Below, in pieces: positions 1 through 10,817 of a stretch of 64,000 bases of DNA. The position numbers and the translations under genes were made by a program. Under the pieces are notes generated by a model. It was not told where the DNA came from and searched no databases. It worked only from the letters and a program-made list of their open reading frames with translations. The number at the start of each line of letters is the position of its first letter. Position 1 is the first letter of the stretch. The stretch is from Pipra filicauda (Eukaryota; Chordata; Aves; Passeriformes; Pipridae), in assembly GCF_003945595.2 (NCBI RefSeq), contig NW_024104378.1, positions 1,302,489-1,366,488 on the forward strand, in the 5' to 3' direction.

Positions 1-100
1 TGAAGATGTTTCTACTGTCAGCTTAATTCTTTCAGACGAGTCATTTTATGTGCTATTCAGCTGAATTTACAGGTAATAATTTCTCTAATCATATTCACAG

Positions 101-165
101 ATAACTCGTCTGAAGATTGATAGGAATCCATTCGCCAAAGGGTTTAGAGATTCGGGTCGTAACAG
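101..165 (+). CDS. TBX18: TBX18 coding exon encoding the end of the T-box domain (third from last)
   Basis: The 65-bp exon is bounded by an AG acceptor (polypyrimidine-rich ...attcacag, with a plausible branch site tctaatc about 15 nt upstream) and a GTAGGT donor at 166. It starts in phase 0 and reads ITRLKIDRNPFAKGFRDSG then RN plus two bases of an Arg codon. This is the C-terminal signature of the T-box DNA-binding domain. In T-box crystal structures the Phe-Ala pair of NPFAKG lies in the 3-10 helix that enters the DNA minor groove. The phase and sequence join perfectly to the exon at 3780. The gene assignment to TBX18 rather than TBX15 or TBX22 comes from the last exon. T-box proteins are nuclear sequence-specific transcription factors. 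TBX18 is known for roles in somite, sinus node, epicardium and ureter mesenchyme development. Upstream exons lie outside the window. Confidence 0.95.
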
Positions 166-2299
166 GTAGGTGTTGGGAAGGACGTGGGCTTGTTACTGCT
201 CACAGGCTCACAGAATCACTTTGTGAAGGCTGTTCAAGGTGAATATGTGTATCTACAGACAAACTAATTTGAGAACTCAGACTCCTGGAGGGAGCACTTA
301 GATTTCCCAGCAATGTTCTCTGTGGTGAGCTCTCATTCCTGCTCCTCTGACCATCTAGGTCAAAAACAGGCTGGCACTCGGCTTGACGCATGTACTCAAG
401 TTTCCTTTCAGTGTAAGCAGCGACATACCATGAAGGCTGCAAATGGAATTAATGCATGCTCGGGTCTGTGATTTCAGGCTGCTCTTGAAATCTCCTCTTT
501 CTCCTGGCTGCAGACACAAATTGCAAATACCATTGTCAAACTATAAGCCCAGGTTCTCTTGCATGTAAGTGGCATTTAGTATGGATAAATACACTTGCAC
601 AGGAGGTGGGAGACCTGTGTTCAAGTGTCTTTTTAGTCTAAGGAGTTTTAAATCCACTTCCTAGGTGAATGCCTTTCCTAGTAGGCTATAAAAGACTTTG
701 AAATAAGGATGGTTTCCATTTCTTCTGTTGTGGATGGACTGATTAATTGCTTGTTCTCTCTCAATCTGTGAATCTTTGAAAATAGCAATGGGAAATCTGA
801 GTAGTGCAAAGTGCAGACTTGAGTCTAGTCCGGGCTGCCAGTGCTGATGAGGTATTCTATCCAAAGACTGTTTAATGCAAACTACTTAAGCCTGCTATGA
901 ATTGTATGTTAAACCGTTTCAGCTAAAAAAGGCAGTGTTTCATTATGGTGTATATTGTACATCAGTTCCAGTGACCACATTGCATTTGGTGTCTGCAGCT
1001 GCTATATTTATGCCCTAACCCTGCAGAGAAAGGAGCAGACTGTGTGCTGGCAGGAATGATCAGAGAGTTTCTTTTCGATAGTTACTTTTATTGAGCTTCT
1101 CTGTTAGCAGAGGCTACAGCATTAAAGCCTGTTTTTTGCTTCCACCTGAGTTATATAAAAATTGAGACTGGACAGCAAACGAGTAGTTTTTAGAAGATGA
1201 ATACTTACAGAAGGAGTAGGGTAGTTGTAAAGATTTACAGGAGTTCACTGTAAATATCTTTTCAGTATCTCTGAGATTTTGTCTTCTATCGAGAAACAAT
1301 TTGACATGTTTTGTTCTGGGGCCTGGAAGTGGTGCCCCAGGCACTGACGTAAATAGAATTTTGCCCTCCTTTGTAGCCTTCTAGTTAGAAATTAAGTGAA
1401 CAGTAACTTCCAGATAAATGCACCGACTGAAGAAGCAAAACATGCTGTGTGTACTTGGGGAAGAAAAGAGTTGCGATACGTGCCCTGTTTGAAAGCTCTC
1501 CGTGGGCAGTGTCTTTGGTATGCTTGCTTTTTGCAGAACTACTAAGGAACCTCCTAAGAAGTGTGAAATCCTGATCCTTTGAATTAGATGAGTTTAAGTG
1601 GATTTAGAATTTCTTCCATAATGTTATATAAAACAAGAGAGGATTCCCTTTAAAATAAAATGGAAAGAATTGTTCAGAAACCAGTTTTGAACAGGTTTTA
1701 ATGAAGCAGGACAGCTCTGGTATTACCTGAGGACAATGTAGGTGCTGTAAGAGTTCGGTATCTGCAACCACACAGATCCAGTTGTAGGACTGGGGATATC
1801 CAGAGAGGTTTTTTAGGTTTGACTACTAGGAATAGTTTGGTTCAGGCATTAAAAAAAAAGCAGGATATTTTAATTGAAAGACAGTTATATTTTATGGAAA
1901 GGGATTAAGAAGGCCAGTCCTGATAGAAGGGCGAGCCTCTGTAAAATGTTTTGGAGCAGCCTTTAGATGAGATCTGAATGCTTTTATTGTACAAACACAG
2001 TCGTTACAGAAGTGACTGCAAATTCTTGTCCATTGCAAATTGACATTGGTTTACTGAAGTCAGTATTGCTGTTTTCTTTGATAGTCTCTGTGGTACCGAA
2101 CAGGAGTGTTTGAGAATGCGGCTCAGATTTTTAATTGTCAAGGAAAATGTCTATTGGTTTACTCAACGAATGATTAATACATATTGAAATTAAATGTTAA
2201 GGTTTTGTTATCTTCATTGTTGTAGCTGGTGTGTTTATCATTAGGGTATTTCAGACAGCAACAAAAGGTTACAAAAATACTGTGGTAAAATTATATCCA

Positions 2300-2390
2300 G
2301 CTTTTCAATATTGCTTTAATTATTGCAGCTATCTTACTCTGCACTGCTGCATGCAATAATTAAATTGCATGTTTAATTAAAAATATTCCC
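2300..2390. promoter_or_regulatory. AT-rich intronic block with clustered homeodomain cores (candidate)
   Basis: Within about 90 bp there are several ATTA/TAAT cores (tttaattattgc, caataattaaattgc, gtttaattaaaa) together with repeated ATGCAAT/GCATG-like words that form imperfect palindromes. Such clusters occur in developmental enhancers but also by chance in AT-rich introns. No conservation data are available from the sequence alone, so this is only a candidate. Confidence 0.2.
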
Positions 2391-2398
2391 TTTCAGGT

Positions 2399-2437
2399 CA
2401 TTCCCATTCAGTCCCACAGCCCATTCCCATTCAGCCT
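2399..2437. repeat. Short direct duplication of a CATTCCCATTCAG-like word
   Basis: The word cattcccattcag occurs twice, 24 bp apart, separated by tcccacagc. It is a small local tandem duplication inside the TBX18 intron. The CATTCC word is also a TEAD-type core, so the duplication doubles a potential site, but no functional claim can be made. Confidence 0.5.
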
Positions 2438-2619
2438 ATTTTACAGAAATCAGTAGCTTCACCTTTTAAAAGCATTCCCCATGCATTTGCAAAGTGCAAC
2501 AGAATTTATGTGCTGAGAATAGTTTCATTCTTCAGTTGGGCCTTAAGTTTGACCCTATAAAAACTTTTACTCAGGAAAGGACCAGAATTTCTCCCTTTAA
2601 ATACTTCAGGAAAAACATA

Positions 2620-2785
2620 ACCGTTTTGTTAAATAAACTCGGCCATTTGATAGCGCAAATTAGGGTGGTGATAAAAAGTGGAAATTGTTCGAAGGCATCT
2701 TGTATAAATTATCGCCTTGGCTACACTCCTCCAGGAGGTGGCTTTTATCTCCACTTTTAACTAGAATTGAAAATTCACCGTTACT
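2620..2785. promoter_or_regulatory. CpG-retaining intronic patch, candidate enhancer
   Basis: Six CpG dinucleotides fall within about 160 bp of otherwise AT-rich intron (ccgttt, ctcggcc, agcgcaa, ttcgaag, atcgcc, caccgtt), whereas much of the surrounding intron has few. Methylated CpGs decay quickly in neutral DNA, so local retention can indicate selection. The patch also holds GATA-like words (tgatag, ggtgataaa). It sits 1 kb upstream of a coding exon of a developmental regulator. This is inference from composition only. Confidence 0.25.
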
Positions 2786-3779
2786 GCAGAAAATTAAGGC
2801 TATCTTTTTAGTCCAGGTTCAGCTAATAAATACTTTATAAATGTTTCCTGACACACATTTGTGTTCCTGCTGGAAATGCAGTGGGGAAGGAGCAGTATCA
2901 GAACCTGTTGGTTGCTTCAAATTGGGCTATTTGCATAATTCGAGTTTACAGAGTGCTACTGCTGAAAGGCAAGCACTTGTTTTTGGTGTGTGCCCGATGC
3001 TGACATTTAACAGGCCTCTGGGGCCCAGCAGCCAAAAATAACAGCAAAATTATACCTCTGAGTATTTATGCTTCTGAGGTGCATTATTCATAAATAATTG
3101 TCAGAAAACAAATGGGCCTTTACCTTCAGAAACAGAGATTCTTATAAATAGTGTCTGCCAGCACTATCTACCCAGTTATTTCAATTTTCTCATTACATTG
3201 TTGAAAGAAAATCGCTGAAGATTTTTGGTTTGTAAGGGCATTTCGCTCAGCACGTAATAACTGAGACACAACATTGCTTTATACATTTTAGTGGCAAAAG
3301 AGCTGTACACCCATGCCTTGCTCATGTTCTAAGTGTAATCTTCTAGCTCATCAGTAATGAACGGAATCCTATTTTAATAGAAGTTGTCAGTGGATCACCT
3401 TTGTTCTAGGCAGAAATAGAACATCCCTCTGGCAGTTAGAGGCAGAGGAATGATCTCTTAAGGAAATATCATACTAGGAAAACATTTTAACATTTAGCCA
3501 AGGCTCCCCACTCAAATAGCCCTCTCAAGAGGCCCAAAATATTGAAATAGAGAGCCAGACTTACGGAATTGGAAAACTCTGTCTGCTGCAAGCCCAGTGG
3601 TAGCAGATCTCAGTGATCTCATGGATAGGATATAAGGCTCTTTTCTACAAAGCAAAATCAACTTCAAAATTATCCTGAAATGTTACTAGTTTTTATGTGT
3701 TTCTGAGGTAGAGTATCCAGAGATATGTGACAAAATACAGCTTGCTTTCATGCCACCTTGGTTCTTTTGTTCTAAATAG

Positions 3780-3874
3780 AATGGGGCTGGAAGCTCTGGT
3801 AGAGTCCTATGCCTTCTGGAGACCTTCACTGAGGACGCTTACATTTGAAGATATACCTGGGATACCCAAACAAG
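3780..3874 (+). CDS. TBX18: TBX18 penultimate coding exon, just after the T-box
   Basis: The 95-bp exon follows a TAG acceptor (3777-3779) and precedes a GTAATG donor at 3875. Its first base completes the Arg codon begun in the exon at 101-165. It then reads [31 protein letters not shown] and the first base of a Gly codon. The exon therefore ends in phase 1 and matches the phase of the exon at 6450. The segment lies immediately C-terminal to the T-box core. The [15 protein letters not shown] block is typical of the TBX15/TBX18/TBX22 subfamily. No stop codon, frameshift or splice defect is visible. Confidence 0.95.
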
Positions 3875-6449
3875 GTAATGGCTGTCTTTGTGTTCTTTCA
3901 AAAGAAAAATGCATGAAGATAAAGCTTTGCCCATCATACTTTAGGAAAGTCTGTGTCTGCTTGTAGAGAAAAAACAACCAACTAACCCCAGTGCAGGCTA
4001 TCACCTCTCATCAGAGTTATTCTAAACTGAGAAGGTGATGCTAATTCAATCACTCTGGCAAGAAAAATGTTAGATTGTAAAGATAAATCAGATCACATGT
4101 GGAGGAGAATTCCAGTTTAAAAGTTTAAATTATTCGGTTTAAAGATTGAATAGCCTATTCCTTAGAGCTATGCACTGGCTACATACAAAAGGTAGAGATC
4201 ATTTATAGATGACATCTATTGTACACATCCAAACTCCAATGCAGGAATTTCTTGTGTTTTTAAGAGAAAAAAAAAGGGAATGAGAGAATAAATGTCCTCT
4301 TAAGTAGTGAGTAAATAGTGGCAAGCTTAACTGGGTTTCTTCTTGGAATGCCTTCTTGATTCTTAAAGACCTAAAAATTTTTCAGTAAATGTGCCAACAA
4401 ACTTTATCGGCATTCTAGAGCTTGAAAAAATGGATCTCTCTGTTTTGTTTTTTCTTGCTCTTCAGCCTTGGTTGGAAACCTCTTGGTTTCCACTTTCCCC
4501 GTCATACGGGTAGTGCCATGAATTAAATAAATAGCCTTTAAATGACCTTTTTGGATAGAGAGTAGAATCTTTGTACTCTTTTCTGAATTCTTTTATTTCC
4601 AGAGAACCCCAGTGCAAATATTAAACTTCTCATCTTTTTCCCAACAAAATCAGACATATTGCTCCTGATTCTTCGCATTTCCTGCTGCCAAATTTACAAA
4701 CATCCAGTCTACTTTCTTGATAATGTATTGCAAAGTTGTTAAACATCTTAAGAGTAAAAATCCAGAAAATACAGAAAGTCAGAGAAATAACTTTTATCAG
4801 CTTCTTAACTCATTCCTTTGAGAAATCCTGAGCATCAGTGTTTGATGTGGGCAACTCAAAAGGAGGTTTTGGGCCAAGTCACAGATACATTGGCTGAGTG
4901 TTGGCAGAGTTTTGAGTGGAGCACAGGGGTGAGGGACGCTCTCATAAAAAAGGCCTGTAACGAGAAGTTAGCATCAAACCTGAAATGCCTTGTCAGACTG
5001 TAAGACTGAAAGGCAGCTCACTATGCAGTTAATCCATTTAGGAGACAGACCAGCTTTATTGCCCTGTTTGTATGTAGGAGCATTGTTTGAGAGCAGGGGA
5101 ACTGCTGCCATGAACTTCTCGCTTCCTGTTCTGCTGTTGCCTGGGGTTAAGGAGCTTGTTGAAGTTACTGTTGATATTCTGAGGATAGAAACTGGGATCC
5201 TTGCAAAGTCTTTAGTCATCTATACCTTAGACGTTAGGGTGGTTTAGAGACTTTCTGAAAGACCCCATTAGAAATTTGCCTGGCTTATTAATGCTGAAAG
5301 TACCTGTCATCAGGTAGCAGAGGCATTGGCATAGATTGGAAGAAAAAATATGTCTTATACTAGGATTTATGGAATGTGGCAGTGTCTAATGATGCTTTGA
5401 TCTTGTGGTGTCCTGTTAACAGAGCAAAAAGCAGCAGGCGTTGTTCACTAATAACGTATGTTTCTTTTTACTAGCTCACCTATCATGATAACCTGTCAAC
5501 ATATTGACAACATATATCTCTTTGCAGCATCCAGCCTTTTGATTGTTAACATGATTCACAAATGGGAGAGTCTGCCATGTTAAGAGTCTTCTGCCTGGGA
5601 GACTGTGAAAGGCTCAAATTAATTTTTCTACAGTCAGTTTTCACGGAGATACAATCTCTTTAAGAAAGGAAGTGTTTCTTGCAGCTGGGAAACTTTCAGT
5701 CCTGAGAAAAGGTTTCACCTGTAGCAGTGTGTTTTCAGGAACATTCAGCACTGGTATTTGTAATATAAAAAGTTCTTATATCAGTAAATAGACAATTTGC
5801 AAACAGTTTGCTGCAGTCCTGCCTGTTCAAGAAGTGAAGCAGCTGTGTGCAGTATTCAGCCTACACTCTTTCGGAAGTTGTTCTGAAGTTTCGTTCTCAG
5901 ATTTTTTTGGTTTGAAGTTGGAATTTTTTTGTTCTGAAGTTAGTAGCTTTCCTGAAGCTGTTAACTATGGGAGCCTCTATCATCTGAGCTAAGCAGCTGG
6001 TTCCTCAGCTGGTGCTCTGATAGTGACAGTCAGGCACAGAGTGCTTGAAACACACTCCAGACTGTAGTGAGAACACAGACACATCAAAAATCATCATTTT
6101 GAAGAAGGCTTCCTGTGATGTGGTACTCACTTGGCTACATCTTAACTGCCGTGCAATTTCCTTCCAGTGTCATATAAGGAGCAGTTAATCTTTTGGGCAG
6201 GAGCTCTAAATATTGAGTGACAGTTGTAAAAATGTAACTTCAGTTCTCTTTCTTGGTCAAGTTGTTTGTTTAGAAATATGCATGTGGTTTACTCACACAC
6301 CCTCCTGCACATATATGTAAAAGATTTTTTTTAATTAGTTTGAGTTGTGTTTCATGTCAAGGGTTATTATAAAAGCCAAAGGTCTTGTTCTGTCACCTAG
6401 GAAGTGAACTTCCCCAACGCGCTTCTTACGCTGTAACATTCTCTTCCAG
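3875..6449 (+). other. TBX18: TBX18 last intron (2.6 kb)
   Basis: The intron runs from the GTAATG donor at 3875 to the acceptor ctcttccag ending at 6449. No transposon, RNA gene or further exon is recognisable. Small open frames at 4818-5003 and 4990-5247 have no splice context or recognisable similarity. Confidence 0.9.
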
Positions 6450-7174
6450 GAAATGCAGGTTCCTCTACTTTACTCCAGGGATCTGGCAGTGGAGTGCCAT
6501 CTACCCACCCTCACCTTTTACCGGGTTCCCCTTGCTCATCTCCAGCCTTCCACCTCAATCCCAACACTAGCCAGCTGTGTACCCTTGCTCCAGCTGACTA
6601 CACAGCTTGTGCCCGCTCAGGCTTGACCCTGAACAGATACAGCACTTCCTTGGCTGAAACCTACAACAGGCTCACAAACCAAACCAGTGAGACGTTTGCA
6701 CCCCCGAGGACTCCCTCCTATGTCGGTGTGTCGAGTAGCACAACTGTGAATATGTCTATGAGTGGCAATGATGGGGATGCATTCAGCTGCCCACAGACTG
6801 GCTTATCTATGCAGATTTCAGGGATGTCTCCACAGCTCCAGTACATCATGCCATCCCCATCCAGCAATGCCTTTACCACTAATCAAACCCACCAAGGCTC
6901 CTACAACACGTTTAGACTGCACAGTCCCTGTGCGCTCTATGGATATAACTTTTCCACATCTCCTAAACTGGCTGCCAGTCCTGAGAAAATCGTTTCTTCC
7001 CAAGGAAGTTTCTTGGGGTCCTCGCCAAGTGGAACCATGACGGATCGGCAGATGTTGCCCCCTGTGGAAGGAGTGCACTTACTTAGCAGTGGGGGGCAGC
7101 AAAATTTCTTTGACTCTAGGACCCTAGGAAGCTTGACACTCTCGTCTTCTCAAGTGTCTGCACATATGGTTTGA
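6450..7174 (+). CDS. TBX18: TBX18 last coding exon, entire C-terminal region and stop
   Basis: After the acceptor ctcttccag, the first two bases complete the split Gly codon. The frame then runs 240 codons to the TGA stop at 7172-7174. Together with the two preceding exons this gives 885 nt, i.e. 294 residues plus stop, about half of the 607-residue human TBX18. The translation is Ser/Thr/Pro/Gln-rich and low in charged residues, as expected for a T-box protein transregulatory tail. It contains blocks I recognise as TBX18-specific: [106 protein letters not shown] and the C-terminus SSQVSAHMV. The open frame beginning at Met 6494 is only part of this exon in another frame-independent sense: the true start is upstream in another exon. 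No lesions are seen. Confidence 0.95.
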
Positions 7175-7268
7175 TGAAGCCTTTAAGTAAAAGTACAGTA
7201 TGTTTGGTGTCTACAATGTATTTCTTTTGGAATATGAAGGGACACTCGATGTAGCTTGTAAAGTGCGT

Positions 7269-7282
7269 GTATATATATATAA
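7269..7282. repeat. (TA)n microsatellite in the TBX18 3' UTR
   Basis: About seven TA units follow gcgtg and end in aatatgag. Confidence 0.8.
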
Positions 7283-8176
7283 TATGAGAGGAAGTTTTAG
7301 TGAAATTTTGACTTGCTTGTGGCCAGATTATTTTCCTATTTTGAGTTACACAGAATTTGCTCTGTTGCAGACTGCTTTAGTTTTCTGGTATAATACACTT
7401 AGTTGTATAACACATTGGGACATATGCAACAAATTAAGCAAGACTTCCTCCCCTTTCCCCCTCCTCTGTTCCAGCGCCTTTAAAGAACGAAATGACACTT
7501 GGAGTATTAAACAACACAAACAAGCCCACTTGCCCATTTCCTATAGCACTAGTGAGTTTCTTTAAAACATTCATACAATGATAAGCTGATGCACCAAAGG
7601 CATTTTACAAGTTTCTTCTCTGTTATAAGGGATACAAAGGATATTTGGACTTGTAAGTGTTGAGCATGAAGCATCTAGCCTAAAATAGAAGTTTAGCTAA
7701 TGGATTATTTACAAAGTAAATCGAAAGATTAGTTTGCCTTCTCATGATACATTGTTTTTAGTTTATCAACAGCACAGCATTCTCACTAGGATTTTTTTTT
7801 TTCAGCATTAGTCTAGATTTATGGTTAGATATTTGAAGACTAAGAATGTGTATTCAAATTGTGGTGATAGAAATAATTTAAACCAACAGCACTAGAAGCA
7901 GCATTCCTTAGTACGGAATGAAGTTCAGGTTGCTTAGTTTTTGTCAAAGGAAGGGCTTGATGCATTTTTTCCTCCATAAATATTGCCTATAAGACATTTA
8001 CTGGACAGTAGGATATTCTAAAGTATCTTTGTTTCTGTATTTTTACTTTTTTTAAAGGAAAATGCAGGTTCGATTTAGAAAAAAGAAGTGAGCAGAATGA
8101 GAAATTCCATTATTGGTTTTACCTGTTTTGTTTGTGTATTTGTTGTGTTTTGGATTTGGTTTGGTGTTTTTTGGGG

Positions 8177-8200
8177 TTTGTTTGTTTGTTTGTTTGTTTT
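8177..8200. repeat. (TTTG)n microsatellite in the TBX18 3' UTR
   Basis: About six uninterrupted TTTG/GTTT units lie within a longer G/T-only stretch (8140-8205). The stretch forms an uninterrupted purine/C-free tract in the predicted transcript. Confidence 0.85.
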
Positions 8201-9964
8201 TAGTAAGGGCAAAAGTATCTCAGTATCTGAAAAATACATCACCTGTATCAGTTAGGCAGATGACCCAGTTTGCCCACAAGTGTTTCTGGAAGCAGAACAT
8301 TGTCATAGCTGACTTCCTGTTGCTTTATTTCTGTCAGCGTTTGTCCTGGAATTGGAGAGGCTTCCTTCATTCCCACCTCTGGTTTTTAAATGGCACTTGT
8401 AAGAACATAGATCACAATCTGCTCCTGACCACACTTCTCCAGAGTGACAAGGACACAGGGAAACACTTGTCATGGTGAAATTTCTGCCCTCATCTGCACC
8501 TGCACAGCACAGGTGTGTATCAGTCCTTCTGCAAAAGCTGCCTCTCAGCTGCCCTTCTGTCAGAGTTTAACCACAGAGATTGTAGAACTAATTTTAATGC
8601 TTGAGAGGACAGGTCATCTTCAACGGTATGCTAAGCCTCATTTATATTGTGCAGGTGATACAAAGGCGTTATAAGGTGGGTACAAATATAGATGAAAATG
8701 TTTCCCCAGTAAGCATTGAAGAAGATTAAGGCCTTTCAAGTTTTACGCTGGATTTTTTTTGTGAAAGTGGATTTTCATGTTTCTCAAGTGTTCCTATGTC
8801 TTTTCTAGCAAATAGTGCACTTAACCACTCCCACTTCAAGAAGGACTCATTTCAGCTTGCATTTCATTAGTGGGATGGAGATAATGCAGGCAGAAACAGC
8901 CCTCTTGCTATCTCCTCTTATTATGTGGGAATAGAAGAGAAACCACAACTATCTTGAAGCCTGTGCCTGCAGAATGCTTTATTTTTATTGCTTGCGTATT
9001 TGTTTCTGTTAAAGAAGATACATATAAAGTTCTCATTCAAAGTTAGAAAGACAAGAGGATGCAATTGAGGAGATGTGGGTTTGCTTCTTTGCTGTTTCAA
9101 ACTTCCTAAGTGACCTTGAGCAGTTCACTCAGTCTCTCTATATCAGACTTTTTTTCTTCTGTAAAATGTGATAATAGCACTTCATGCCTCGTAGAAAAGG
9201 GTGACAGTATATTGAAGATGAAGATCATCTTTACATCTTCTGTGCTGTGGACAGTACGTTACAGATGAATGGCTAGGAAGTGTTCATATACAAGGATAAG
9301 AAAGAGCATTTGTGTACTTCAGGTCTGATGCTGGTTTTGGCATTGCAGTGTCCTTGAGGCAGATCTTAAAGAAAAGACCTGCAATGCTGAAAATGCTATT
9401 CAAACTCACACTAATGATTTTTGAAATGGTTCTAAGATGTGTACAAGATGGGCAAGTTTTCTGTTATGTAAATTGTCATAGCTTTATTGGTTTAAATTAA
9501 CAAGTAACTTGTGTATAGTAATTCTTGCTCCAGCCAAAACTTTGAAATTTTGTAGTTGGACAAATCTTTAAATGGCAAAGATGGTACAATTAATCTGTAC
9601 TTGAAAAAGGGTAATTACCCATGTTATCTTAAGGGCTTTGACAAGGTAGAAATGTGGAAAAGCTAAATCATGCATGTTCTTACGAGGAGAAAAAAAGGGT
9701 TGTGCATGGATGTTCATGGAGGTGCTCCTGACATGACTTTATCATCTGGGAATTTTTTAGAACTGGTCTCTTATTTTTCCTCAAATTACTTTTATCATAT
9801 AACCACACAATATTGTTTCATTTGTTCCTTAAAATTTGAATCATATTGTAAATACTGGTGTGTCATTGTGAAAAGACTAGCTTTTTATCAATACAGTAAA
9901 TGCTATATATGCATTATATCTATAATTATATATCTGTATTTTACAAAAATGCCACAGAAAATAT

Positions 9965-9970
9965 ATTAAA
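9965..9970 (+). terminator. TBX18: Likely TBX18 poly(A) signal (ATTAAA)
   Basis: ATTAAA is the commonest variant of AATAAA. It is followed directly by a GU-rich stretch (gtgtgtattc), and a TGTA word lies about 35 nt upstream (ctgtatttt), the arrangement expected for CPSF, CstF and CFI binding. Cleavage would fall near 9980-9995. A canonical AATAAA at 10603 is an alternative. Confidence 0.45.
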
Positions 9971-10602
9971 GTGTGTATTCAAACACTTTTTACTACATTT
10001 GGAAAACTGAGAGGCTTGGGCCTTTTTTTTCTCTACAACTTCTGCAAGAACAAAGGAAGTGACTGAGGTAAGCTCTGGGTTTCAGAGACTTAATACAACA
10101 AGCTGCAGCTAGTCCACAATTCTTACATGGTTCAGTTTAACCATCTGCCATTGAATCTCTCTATTATTTGTACGCAAAGATTCCAACAGATGTTGTGTAC
10201 AAGGAGATACTGAGGCTGATAGCAGAGCTCTGAGGGTTTTACATGAGAAAATGGGACTGAGCTGCTTGCCGGGCTCTTTAGCCAGTGATGGAACTTGGTT
10301 GCTTCCTTGTACCCCATGGCATCCCATCTGCTAGGACCAATTCAGCTGCTCCCTATCAACTGGATCTGGGAAGTTGGCACTTCCATGCGACTTGAGCAGA
10401 AGCTTGGTACTCTGCCTGTTTTCTCTCTCTGCTGTTTCTTTGGTCATTTGCTCTCTGTTCTGCTAGTTCTAAATGCAGAAATCGATTGATTTGACAATTT
10501 GCAACCTATAATCATCTGACTGTACTGTTACTCAGCAGTGAGCAACATTTCTTCGTCAAGAAATACTGTTATGCGTAGTGGCCTTATTTCCTATTGTACT
10601 GC

Positions 10603-10608
10603 AATAAA
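10603..10608 (+). terminator. TBX18: Alternative distal poly(A) signal (AATAAA)
   Basis: A canonical AATAAA in tactgcaataaatgattctc has a TGTA word 9 nt upstream and a modest TG-rich downstream stretch (ctctgtgaca). If used, the 3' UTR would be about 3.4 kb. It may equally be a chance hexamer. Confidence 0.3.
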
Positions 10609-10801
10609 TGATTCTCTGTGACATAGGGCAGAGGGCCTGAAAATCTGATTACTTCAGAGACTCTGGTTTCATAGTCACTTAACACCAGCATTGTTGCAAA
10701 CGACCAGAATTAGGGCAAGAGAAGTAGGCATGAAATGCTTGATCATAAATATCAGACCTCCAGAGAGAATGAAAGCTTCTGTTTTTAATAAGAGAAGAGC
10801 C

Positions 10802-10817
10802 TTTTTTTTTTTTTTTT
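10802..10817. repeat. Poly-T run (16 bp)
   Basis: An uninterrupted run of 16 T. No SINE or processed pseudogene is attached on the reverse strand that I can recognise. Confidence 0.85.

Larger units (their letters stand above)
166..3779 (+). other. TBX18: TBX18 intron (3.6 kb)
   Basis: The intron runs from the GTAGGT donor at 166 to the TAG acceptor ending at 3779 (tttgttctaaatag). I see no additional exon, transposon or RNA gene in it. Two stretches stand out by composition: an AT-rich block with several TAATTA-type homeodomain cores near 2300-2390, and a patch at about 2620-2780 that keeps six CpG dinucleotides in AT-rich DNA. They are described separately as possible regulatory DNA. The 88- and 66-codon open frames here lack splice context and family similarity, and I regard them as chance. 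Confidence 0.9.
7175..9985 (+). other. TBX18: TBX18 3' UTR (end inferred)
   Basis: This AT-rich sequence directly follows the TBX18 stop. It carries a short (TA)n at 7269-7282, a (TTTG)n at 8177-8200, an early ATTAAA at 7505-7510 and a better-framed ATTAAA at 9965-9970. I did not see a canonical AATAAA between the stop and 9965. A UTR of about 2.8 kb is plausible for a developmental regulator, but its end is inferred from motifs, not transcripts. The open frames at 7200-7565 and 8113-8478 lie in this UTR and look like chance. Confidence 0.6.

Noticed and set aside
2494..2760. 88-codon intronic open frame as an alternative exon
   Set aside because: No matching acceptor/donor in phase with the neighbouring exons, and the T-box coding joins perfectly without it.
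6494..7174. A free-standing 226-residue protein starting at Met 6494
   Set aside because: The frame is open upstream to a good splice acceptor at 6449 and joins in phase to T-box exons; it is the last TBX18 exon, not a separate gene.
6450..7174. Assignment to TBX15 or TBX22
   Set aside because: The C-terminal blocks ([49 protein letters not shown]) match what I recall of TBX18, and the large downstream desert fits it too; TBX15 is the next best alternative.
7200..8674. Open frames of 76-121 codons after the TBX18 stop
   Set aside because: They lie in the inferred 3' UTR and show no recognisable domain; the Phe/Val/Leu-rich one at 8113 is caused by a G/T-only stretch.
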